Shown: in pieces, positions 46,183-56,900 of the stretch | Numbering within the stretch: the first letter of the stretch is position 1 | Layout: every line of letters begins with the position of its first letter | From: Bugula neritina | Taxonomy: Eukaryota > Bryozoa > Gymnolaemata > Cheilostomatida > Bugulidae | Length of the DNA stretch: 64,000 nt | Direction: 5' to 3' | NCBI GenBank assembly: GCA_964035545.1 | Contig: OZ037771.1 | Coordinates: 6,195,690-6,259,689, forward strand | Position numbers and translations under genes: made by a program | Notes under the pieces: generated by a model | What the model was told of the DNA's origin: nothing | The model's database searches: none | Seen by the model: the letters and a program-made list of their open reading frames with translations, nothing else

Positions 46183-48205
46183 TTACACGTGATAGTAGGA
46201 AAAGGCCTTTTCCATAGGAAAGAGATCTTTGAATATTCTCACAGAGCTGGAGGTATGCATTGGTGCTCTAGATGCCTTCCTGTAGCCTTGTTTTAGGAAA
46301 AATCTCACAGCTTTAGATGAAGCCAGTAGCCTTATTACTACACTGTTGTCCTAAAATATACACAAAATCATTGAAACTAAAAAAAAATCTTAAGAACTAA
46401 GAATTTTGAATCATTAATTAACTGTAAAATTTATGAGAAGTTTTACGGTTAAGCACGAAGGTCATGGGGGGTTCGAGCCCGACAGAGGCTATTGGTGATG
46501 TTAGGAAGAGCATCCAGTCAAAATTTCTTCTGTGCCAAATATGAATAAGTCCTTAGCTCGCTTTAAAAAAATCCTTTTCATCAGGGGTTTCTCACAGGGA
46601 TAGTGACTATAAACTTGAGGGAGTTTTTTCATGAGAATCTTACCAAATTATGCAGATATTTCTCCATGTGTGTGAGCAAGGCCGAGCCATATCCACATCT
46701 TTTATAATAGCTGTCAGTGAAGATATATTCTACTATATGACAGCCATTCTCGAGAAAGCTATTAATAGTAGGGTACTCTGTAAAGGCTGAAACAAACAAA
46801 ATGCAACAACTCGTTCTGCATATGCTGACAACTTTTGTGACATTGATGATATGCTAGTAAAGATATATGACAACTTCTGTAATGATTATTTGTTGGTTTC
46901 GTAATATTTGATCAAAAGTGCAACTAAAAATATACATATACCAGAAAAAGCATTAATGACAAGACTAGTGATACAATAATTAGTATATGTTACTTCCTTG
47001 TCAGACTCATTGCTCGTATAAACATAATAAATATACTCACGGAAGAAATGTTCCCCTGGAAATTTGTAGGGAGGAAAAATAAGATAAGCATCGTCAAAGA
47101 CGGGCCTCACAGTACCCACACAGACTAGAATCTTCACAGCACCTGAAATAGTGAGCAGCCATATTGGTTATCTACAGTAACAAGATATTCCCATACCCAA
47201 ATGACAAGCAACCTTAAGAAATTGAAGAGAAACTTGCCAACAAATCTTTTAAGATAAATAGCATGGCAAAACAAACCAATCAGAACAAAGCATTCAAACT
47301 TTATAATGTGCTGGTCAATTATACAATTATAAACAATTCCAATGCTAGTAAATAAATACCCCATAACACATTAAACAATTTTACCTCAGTAATCATCAAC
47401 TATTAAAATTAAAGATATATAAGTTTTACAGTTTTATATTCAGACTTCATCTTTACATTCAAAAATATTAATACAAAAATGTGAGACCCTATTATACACA
47501 TAGTTGTTTTGGCCAGTGTTGAGTAAGTCAAATATTTGTATCTAAAGTTGCGTTTATACCTCTGCTGAAAAAAGTACCGAGTTTAAGTTAATAACGCTTT
47601 TCCGGGTACCCCTTTATAGTCAAACTTAAACTCGTTGAAATCATATTGATGCGGTTGCTCACTTTCTGAAATTGAAATTTGACTCGCATAATAGCTATTT
47701 GATGCCCTTTGTAAACGTCGTGAATTAGTGAAGCGGAAAGCATAAAAGCGATAATTGAGAAGGCGTAGGCTATATAATTATAACCGTATAAGTACGTTGT
47801 CTAATCGCCAAAGTAATAACTAAATAACGATGTTTACAAGGAGTTATCATTCCTATTCTAAAATTGGCCGATTAAGTTATCACAGTACAAAAATTTCAAC
47901 GGGTGGCTTTTACAATGCAATGCAACTCGGAGAAATTTCAATCCGGCCAAATTGAAATTTTGACCGAAAATCGTGAAGGTATAAACGCAACTTTAGACAT
48001 AATTAAATAACAAGTTGATACCTTGATGACTGACTCTATAGCCAAAGAACAAAACATTATTCTCCGGGACATTTATACTCTGACCAACCGACTGGCTAGT
48101 GAACTTTCTAAATTGCTTGATATTCTCATCTGTTAATTCTTTTTGCTCCACTACAAATTCTGTACTATTACTCATCATATGGCTACAAGAGATAACACAA
48201 AACAT
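46183..48205 (-). CDS. GNAT-family N-acetyltransferase (HAT1-like fold), 4 exons, about 189-198 residues
   Basis: Exons: 48205 (or 48178)-48022, 47142-47041, 46786-46644, 46350-46183, all in phase. The acetyl-CoA-binding motif A is present as YIFTDSYYKRCGYGSALL, with the R/Q-x-x-G-x-G/A core as RCGYGS. It is followed by a helix (LLTHMEKYL) and by VIRLLASSKAVRFFLKQGYRKAS, the usual GNAT C-terminal motif B with a Phe-x-x-x-Gly-Tyr element. Upstream, FDDAYLIFPPYKF and FTEYPTINSF fill the beta-strand region. It probably transfers acetyl groups to an amine or lysine. I do not recognise the specific subfamily. Start choice: the tandem Met at 48178 opens MMSNSTEF; an in-frame ATG at 48205 adds nine residues. 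A 457-bp inverted-repeat element fills half of intron 1. Confidence 0.85.
46440..46632 (+). mobile_element. tRNA-derived SINE, copy D
   Basis: In the last intron of the acetyltransferase gene, antisense to it. It carries gttcgagcccg (B box), gttaggaagagcatccagtc, gtgccaaatatgaataagtcc and tctcacagggatagtgact in the same order as the other copies. The A-box half is truncated or diverged. Confidence 0.8.
47253..47424. repeat. dispersed duplication, copy 1
   Basis: A block of about 170 bp nearly identical to 48762-48930, including aacaattccaatgctagtaa and tattaaaattaaagatatat. This copy is in intron 1 of the acetyltransferase. Both copies are in the same orientation. Confidence 0.8.
47541..47997. 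mobile_element. 457-bp MITE with perfect 20-bp terminal inverted repeats
   Basis: The left end tctaaagttgcgtttatacc (47541-47560) is the exact complement of the right end at 47978-47997. The inside has no open frame of note. It contains further inverted pieces around aattgaaatttgactcg and ccaaattgaaattttgacc. It is inserted in intron 1 of the acetyltransferase, 25 bp from exon 1. No clear target-site duplication is visible. Confidence 0.85.
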
Positions 48206-48761
48206 TAGAAGGTAAACTTATTTACTCGTATAAAATGAAGCTTTCTTGAAAAAGTGATTGATAATGACCAGAACAAGTGATGCCTGCAATTCACTATGAC
48301 CAATTAGCAACTGAGCCAATGTACTTAAAGATGAGGTCACGAGTCTCATTTCTAACCAGAATGGTAATCAATTAAGTTGCATATGTAAAACAAAATAAGT
48401 GAAAGAGACACTACGCTTTCTCATAACTAATTTTAAAATGAAAAACCAACAAAGCTGAAGGCTACAGCTACAGATAATAGTGTTAAATGAAAATAAAATA
48501 AAACTAAATGATTACATTCATTGAATCTAAACTAAAAAAACTGTGACTAGTAAGTTAAAGAACAGTGAAGACATCAAAAATTATTGGTATAAAATATTTG
48601 ATGTAAATATGAACTCTCAAACACATTAAATAGTGAATTTCCCCATCTTACAGCATTCGAACAAAGATCACCTTTTTACCAGTGGCTGACTATGTGATAT
48701 GTTCTTCACAAAATGGGACTTTTTATAATAAGACAAAAGTTATAGATTAAACAGTTTATTT

Positions 48762-48930
48762 GATAAACAGCATGGCAAAACAAACCAATCAGAACAAAGC
48801 ATTCAAGCTTTATATTGTGCTGGTCAATTTGACAATCATAAACAATTCCAATGCTAGTAAATAAATATTCCATAACACATTTAAATATTTTTACCTCAGT
48901 AATTATCAACTATTAAAATTAAAGATATAT
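48762..48930. repeat. dispersed duplication, copy 2
   Basis: Second copy of the block at 47253-47424, located just downstream of the SNRNP48-like stop codon and so probably inside its 3' untranslated region. Differences are scattered substitutions, with few indels. Confidence 0.8.
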
Positions 48931-48985
48931 TATACTTTATATACAGTAAAACGCTATTGAAACTCTAACTAATCAGCTAGAGGTT

Positions 48986-51115
48986 TTATGTTTTATCAAC
49001 TAAAGGATCATGTTCAACACGTTCCATGTTAGTAGCATTCATTGTTCTTAGCATATCAGACTGTGTTTGGATCACATCTCTAATTATCTACAATATAACA
49101 GGTTTAACAATACAATTCCATTTTTTTTAGAGAAACCATTAAATTTAATAAGCTTGCAATTTAATATTTTAATAGTTCAATCTGTGTACAGCAACTGTTT
49201 CAAGGTTTATATATACACAAACAAAAACAAACAGCCTTAATAAATTATCAAAGGAAGTTTAATTGAGACAATACAGATAATTAGGACAAGTTAAGTCAAC
49301 TATTTGAGCAAAGTCAAGTAAAAGACTTGACTTAAATCTATTTTAATTGATTTGCAGGAACTTGATAAAAAATCAATATGTGTAATGACTGTTTAAAGAC
49401 ACATAGATTGTCTAAGAATTGGTGGGTAGTTAAACACATTCAGCAGCTTAAATAAAAATATTAAGTTTGTAAAGTCAAGTCTAGCTATGTATGTTGAAAT
49501 TCATATATAACTTCATCAAATAATTTAAACTCAAAGTAACTACAGGAATCATGGTTAGCTGTTATTGAAATTCAATAGCTATTTAATTTCTTTAACCCAC
49601 ATTAAAGGTCATAGTGTTAATAAAACAGTATAGAAACATTAGGGTTTAATAAATTTAAATGCTTAGTGTAAGTGTTGATTAAATTAAATTAGAAAATTCA
49701 GTATTTTAAATTTCAGAAATTTTAAGGATTTACAGCAAGTGAATAAAAAATCTCAAGTCAAGTCAAAGTAGTAAGTCAACCACAGTAAAAAAATTCAAGG
49801 ATTTGGGTTTAAAAGTGCTGGAGTCAAAATGATTTGGGCTCGGTAGTTAACTAGTAACTACATACTTTCATATTAAATTGAAACATAGAATTGTATCCCC
49901 ATGAGTTATTGCATAATTTTAGTAGAGGTAAAACAAAAAGATATTTATTTCATTAAAAGTTCCGATGATGCTTACCTCGTTATATGATCGTTTCAATGAG
50001 CCAGATTTACCACCCTTGTATGACTGCCTTCGCCGTTTGAAATCTCTTTCTTCAGCAAGAACTTCCAGTCTTGACTTAACTCTGTTGTCAGCGTCTAAAA
50101 GACATAACTTTCCAGCCTATCACAAACAACAGAGGATATACTTGTATACAGGTTTGATAGATTGGATTGATAAATTGAACTCATTTCGAAATTCAATGAC
50201 AAAATTGCAACAGTTGACAAACTTAAGTTCAATATAACTAACTTGAATGAGGATTGAGTTCCATTGATGCCAGATTAGCGAAAGCTGCTTCATTCAACTT
50301 TCTCTTCTTCGCTACCTTTGCTTGAAATGCATCATACTCTGCCAATCTTTCTGCACTTGAAAGTTGATCTGAATCTATTCGCTGGGTTGCTGAAATGATA
50401 AAAAATTGAAAATACTTGTTAAAAAGAAAGAGTAGGTAAATTAATATAGGTCTACTGTAGACATTACTGCATCTTAATACAAACAGGATTAGAACAATAT
50501 ACTTTTGTTTTAACTCGGGAAAAACAGCAGCAAGGTTATTAAATATACCGATACAACATACAATATTTCAAATATGACCATTCATTTCGGTGAAACATTT
50601 AAAACCTGAAACTACAAAATGTATATACACTTTGCAAACAACTAGCTATGATAAAAATATAATGTTTCTATGACAACTGAATGTAATTACTTAAAGTTAA
50701 GATGCATTCGTTAATAATAAATGTACATAATGTGGTTAGTGATTACCAGTAGAATGTTGCTGTGACTTTTTGCTTTCCAGTGACTACAAATAACACATAT
50801 TAAGAATATAAATAATTAACCTGAGCTACTATAAATATTCAACTAAGAACTCAGCTAAATTCATGTCCTGAAAATTAAAGAATTACTGGCAAATATCAAC
50901 TTTTTAAAAAGCTGAGTTTTAGTTATCATTTCAGTATAGCAGAAGAAAACCATGCAGATAGTTTCAACATTAACTATTAACATACAACACATAAAACTCA
51001 CCTGCAAATCTTGTTTAGCCGCATGAATGTTCTCATTAAACTTTAATTGATCAACACTACCGAATAGCGAGTTATATTCTTCGAGGACGTTTTCAACGCG
51101 ATCAAATAGCGACAT
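48986..51115 (-). CDS. SNRNP48: U11/U12 snRNP 48-kDa-like protein (C-terminal region homology), 5 exons, 172 residues
   Basis: Exons: 51115-51002, 50783-50747, 50389-50243, 50094-49976, 49087-48986, in phase. The second half matches what I recall of the SNRNP48 C-terminal core: SSAERLAEYDAF followed by a KKRK stretch, then LEVLAEERDFKRRRQSYK, KRSYNEIIRDVI and a short tail. In humans this protein is part of the U11/U12 di-snRNP and helps recognise the 5' splice site of minor (U12-type) introns. The human protein has about 340 residues and an N-terminal CHHC zinc finger. Here the N-terminal 50 residues (MSLFDRVENVLEEYN...) are a short helical segment with no Cys/His finger. Either the finger is lost, or upstream exons exist that I failed to see. 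The sequence before ATG 51115 (tttttgctgcaaag) could be a splice acceptor, which keeps the second option open. Confidence 0.65.
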
Positions 51116-53924
51116 AACCTTTGCAGCAAAATAACTTTTTTGAATACATATAAAATTATGCTAGCTTATTGAGCTAAAACAATCATGCTATTTGCATTTG
51201 TTACATAAAATTCAGCACATGCAACAAACTTACAAGAACTGAATGTTTTGCAACACTAAACTTGAAAATAGTTGTACACAAAAATTGGTAAGCCACAATA
51301 AGAGACTATATGGCAAGTATAATCAAACTGGTTAGGTGAGAAGAGAAACTCCATGTTCTCCATCTAACTCTGATTGTAAAATAGACTTTGTTGAAGTAAT
51401 TAAATAAAAACAGATGAGCAACTGGTATAATGTTTTGTAACCAAGTTGTTTATTACTACTAAGTATAATCCTCAAAGTCAATCTAATAGTTATAATAAAA
51501 GTTATAATACTTATAGACTATACTGTTATATATTTAAATCTTATAGTTATAATAATAGTAATTAAATAAGTAAATGTATTACTAATACTAATGAAAATCT
51601 TATGTCTAACTCTATGACTACAGGCATAGCAATACTAATAAGCAATAGTAATACTAATAGTAGTAGTAATCTTAATACATTAAAACTAAATCAAAATGCA
51701 AGACTTTAAATGTAAGACTTTAATACTAAGAGTAAGCTCATGTCTAACTCTATGACTATAGTAATACTAATAGTAGTAGTGATAGTAATAGTAATATTAA
51801 TAGTAATACGTAATTTCGTACATAGTCGTTTCCTACACCGGTCGTTTCGTACACAAAATGGCAGTTTCATACACAAACTGTTGTATACAAAATAAATAAT
51901 GAATTAACCCTACATTTCAAACCCCCGAACTCAAATAATATCGATGGGTAGGAAACGACCTCAAAAAGTGAGTATGAAACGACTTGTGTACGGAATGACC
52001 TGCACCTGTAATACTAATACAGTAATTGTAAGATTAAAAGTAAATCAAAATCAAAATACTAATAAAACAATACATAAAAAAATAATAATAAATAAGTTTA
52101 AAAAATGATGTAGACAAGTTGCAGTTGAAGCAAATTCTACTTGTTGAATTAAAATTCCAGTCTTATAGAATATGATCCTGAAGTCACTTGAAGATTTCAG
52201 CACAAAAATAGTCACCACTTAGCACTATGATATTCACCACTTAGCACTATATTCACCATTATTGCAACTCAAACTCAATGGTAAATTAATCAAAGAGCCA
52301 GGGAGATTGTAAATACTGAGGTTCATTCGAATAGTAAGATGTACACACTACGGTAGGCAGTAGCGAAATGACTGTTACTAACAATCACGATCATATTTAT
52401 TTTCACAAAACGGACGTCTTGGAGTTAATTTACAATAACTATAATACGATAAACTTACGATCACGGTAAATCTGTTCTCTCAGAAATAATTTAAACTGTA
52501 AGGTTGAAATACTAATACTGGTTACATTGAACATAAAAACAACAACATATAAACTACAAGTTATAAATTATTTTATACTTGGGTAAAAGTTGAGAATAAT
52601 AATGATTCTAGAGAAAGAAAAAAAAGAAATCCAAGTTGTTTATAAAAAATTAAATTGAAGAGTTCCTGAATTAGAATATTATCAATATGAATAACTCAAT
52701 ATGCCTCTGTTGAGAGGCGCACAGCAGGAATAATTGATCTGATACTAATAGTAATAGTATAAGTATTACTATTAGTAATGCTAATAGTTATAGTAACACT
52801 AATAGTAATACTAATAGTAATACTAATTAAATTTAAATACTAAAATACATTAATTTTTAAATATTAAAAGTTTTACAATTACTATTACTATTAGTATTAC
52901 TGTAAGTGTAAAACTAAAACTCAAACTGTAAAATTGAAAATTTAATTATTTTAGAATTAGAATAGCATGCTCATAGCCATACCGGATTTCTCAGAAAACT
53001 CAGACAATAAAGTCTAAAAACGAAGTTAAATTATTAATTACTATCAGACAACCAATGGTTATGAACACTACTTACACACTTAATCTTGTAGTAATACTAA
53101 TCGTTATTCAAATAATATAATGAAAATAGATCTTCAGTCTCATGGACTTCGACTAAATGTGACAAATTAAAGAAGTGGTATAATTGTAATAACGTTTTTT
53201 ATTCTAGTCTAATTAAAACCCTTTTAACATATCGGTTTAATAGTGAGGCTAGTCTTTTACAAAGGGCTAACGAGGAGGCTATTTTTAATAAAAGAACCAG
53301 CCAATCAATATTCGTAAAATATTTTTCTGCGGTCTATAGTTATAGCATTTAAATTTCATTTCCGTTGTCATGAATTGCAAGAACGAGAACTATTTACTAT
53401 TACTATTAGTATTAGTTGTTATGTCCTGTAACTATTAGTAGTTTACAGTTACTATAAATTCGATACAGTCTTGTCCTAGTGAAACCAGCTACAACCATAA
53501 AAATTAAATTTTATTTAAAATTACTATTAGCCAAGTTAAATGCCAAATTTAGGTCCCATCAAAGAAAATTGAATGGTGAATTGAATATCCAATTCCACAA
53601 CCTAAACCAAAATCAAAATGAGCATCTAAAAAACTCATAAACTAGAAGACTTGCAAGACATTCCAAGCACATTTCTCATTTTCATTCTGTTGACTCATCA
53701 TGTTACTCGAAGTTATTGTAGTTGTGCTATCCTAATTCTGCCACTTACAAGTTGATTCAATTTCATGATTGGTTGTAAAATTTTAAGCATTTTATTTCAT
53801 CAATAGCTCTTAGTGACTAAGTTAGTCTTTAGAATTAGTCAGTTAGTACTACGTCAACTGCCATACTCACTGTGCTTTAAATGTTAATTTCAATTTGTTG
53901 TTGAGTTTTTTTGTTGACAAATCG
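51116..53924. other. divergent intergenic region rich in cryptic simple repeats
   Basis: Between the starts of the SNRNP48-like and tubulin genes. Long stretches (51460-51830, 52020-52090, 52740-52930, 53395-53460) are degenerate runs of taatactaatagtaata and related trinucleotides. No confident exon was found, though upstream exons of the SNRNP48-like gene could be here. Confidence 0.5.
51810..52008. mobile_element. foldback/MITE-like element of about 200 bp
   Basis: The motif gtcgtttcgtacac and variants (gtcgtttcctacac, cagtttcatacacaa) occur on the left. Their complements (gggtaggaaacgacc, gtatgaaacgacttgtgtac, ggaatgacc) occur on the right around a unique centre. It is inserted within the simple-repeat DNA of the divergent spacer. 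Confidence 0.6.
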
Positions 53925-56900
53925 ATGGCTACTGTGCCAATATATGTTGGCCAATGTGGTAACCAAATCGGTTATCAGTTTGATGTCAAACGGCATGAAA
54001 ACCAACCATCAACTTCTGAAACTACGAGAGAAAGAACAATCACACACGCTTCTAATACAAGGTTTTTATTTAATATGGTATTGTTGTTTTGTTGTTAATA
54101 TTATCATTATGCATAGGCCTTGTTTAACTAATGCTCTTAGCTGATGCTGGTATTTTTTTCAGTCAATGCTAATTGAAATCAATTGTTTCCTATTGAAGAT
54201 TGTTTAATTTCATTACTTTTTCCTGGTCTATTATAAACAACTTAGTGAATTTAACCAACCTAGTAGGTAGTACATTGTAAAATATGTTATGCAATTTAGT
54301 AAAGCAAGAAAATCTTATAAAGCAGTAACATATTGATCTACTAAATGATTCAAGTATTGCTTTTATAACTATGAAATTAGTATACATAATTTATTTGGAG
54401 TACACCTATACTTTTTAACTACATATATCTTTAAGGAACATATCTTTATGCTCAATTAGTCCGTCACTTTAAAAATGTTCTAAAGATATAAAAAGTAGCA
54501 GAATTACCATCAAAAATGTTAATTCATATACAAATACTGAGCAATAGTTTTATTTTATTGTTATCATTCACACCAATATATTTATATGCCACTTTTTTTT
54601 TCTTTATGCTACTAGGTTTATCACAGCAAGAGAGTGCTTAGTAATAGTAGTGCTGAAGTGCATTATATTAAAATAGTAACTGTAAGACACTGCCGCAGTG
54701 CTTTATCTACTTCATTCAATGGTACAACCTAAAATATTGTTTAGGTCAGGGAAAGTTTTGGACACAAATTATAGAGATTCTATTATGATTGATACGGAAA
54801 GCAAAGTGATCAACAAGCTAGCAAAGCTGCATTTAACTAAATCTAGTGGCAAATTACGTGCAAGAAATCCGTAAGTAAGTCTACTACATGTTTGTCACAG
54901 TAAATGGTGAGGGTATTCTATCATATCATGTTGAAAATATTATCAGCTCAAAATTTCCAATTGCATCTAAACACTCAATATACTGTGGTAGTGGGAAACA
55001 CAGGTTGGAATTTATAAGATAACTTGATTACAGAGTTTCATCAACTGAATGTTGTTTTCAAGTATGGTTCATATAACCAAATTTTCTTTTTTATTTTGAA
55101 CATCTTTTTTATATAAAATTTTCTTGCTATCAAATTCAGGGTAAAAATAGTCTTTCAATTTAGCATTCAAGGTATTGAATGCAATGCTAGCCATTTTATC
55201 ATGCCTATTCACAAGTATGTAAAGTCTAATTTTTGAGATACTACAAGCAGTTGTACAAAATTTTACGTGCAGTGTTGGCATGCCAACTATTTACACACTT
55301 ACTCTCCTAAAACTTCTATATATGTTAAATATATTGTAGTGTTACACAAGTCATAAGAGATGGTAATGCTATCTCTGGAAAAAGAGGCAGGGGAAATAAC
55401 TGGGCACTTGGTAAATGAGATATTTTAGTATAGTAGCTGGCAGACTATTAACTCTTTTTGTATTTTGGGAGTCCTTCAAGAGTGAATTATTTTCTAGGAT
55501 ACGAGGGCATAGGAACTGAGAGTGTGTTGGAGAAAGCCTTAGAGTCAGTGAGGAGGCAGGCAGAAAGGTAGGGAGTTATCTAACTAACATCACAACTGAT
55601 TAAACTTTCGGAGAGGGGGATTATAGTCACTTTCCCCAAGAGAAACCCTGGTGGGAGAGGTTTTTAAGCAAGCTAAGATCTTGTTTTCTGACATGGTGCA
55701 AAATCAATTATTACTAAACGCCCTTCCTAACATCACCAATGGCCTTTATTGGGATTCGAACCACTGACCTTAAGTTTACTAAGCCAGTGCTCGAACCACT
55801 AGACCACGGCTGTTCCTTGTTAACTAATATACTAATATCATAACAAATATCTTGCAATGAGTAGAACAGTTGTCACAGTGAATACTAGCACTCACACTCA
55901 GTTACTTGCAGTGCGTTATATTCATCTAGTGACTCACAGTGACTGCTAGCACTAACACTCAGTTACTAGCAGTGAGTTATTATATTCTATTGATAGGTGT
56001 GACATGTTCAATAACATCCTTCTCATCAGCAGTCTCTGTGGAGGTACAGGTGGTGGTCTAGGCTCTCGAATTCTCGAGTCTCTACGTGGCGAGTTTAGAC
56101 TAGAGCATATTATCTCCTGTGTTGTAGCACCGTTTCTCACTGGAGATACTCCTCTACAGCATTACAACGCTTTGCTCTCATTGGCTTCACTACAGAAGTA
56201 CGTATGCTTGGTTACACTTTGTTGTACTGGTCATTGCATGATGTCATACTGTTCATGTTTTCCCAATGTCTTGTCTGATAATACTACAGTAAATTATCTT
56301 TTTATATGTTGCAATGAATTTGAAATATTATTATCTACCACATTTTATTATCTTATATTTGTTACACATTGCTCTAAAGTTTAAAAGATTTTATGATTTA
56401 AAATATTTCAAAATATGCAATGTTTTTAAAAAATGCTCACGTTTTAAAAATTATTGCAGCTCCAATTATGCTTATACTAATACTAGTTGTGCTCACATAT
56501 CATACTTGAAATATGGTGGTCAACAAAGTTTTCTTTTATTTTTAAATTTTCATAAATTTTTTTGTGTAATTAAAGCAGGTTTTTATGTTTAAAGTTGTTC
56601 AATTGGTAGCTGGAATCGCCAAAGTACAATTGATTGTGTTTTTCAGGTTTTCAGACGCCGTGTTGTTGTTTAAGAATGATATGGTGAGTAGCCATTGCCA
56701 CACAAGTAGCTCTCTAGAGCAAGGGACAGACCACACAGGGATATCATACACTCACATGAACAGATATATCGCATCTTGTCTAGCTGAGGTAACCACGCCC
56801 ACTGATACACTCACACCATCAAGGTTTGTGGCTCACATATAAGAAATAATGGCTAATACAAATATGTTTGAAGAGTGACACTGTAAGAGCCAGCATCATC

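Noticed and set aside
56690-56776. Splice donor gtgagt after KNDM in the tubulin exon
   Set aside because: The frame stays open through it and yields the expected tubulin sequence MNRYIASCLAE and TLTPS, so it is read as exon.
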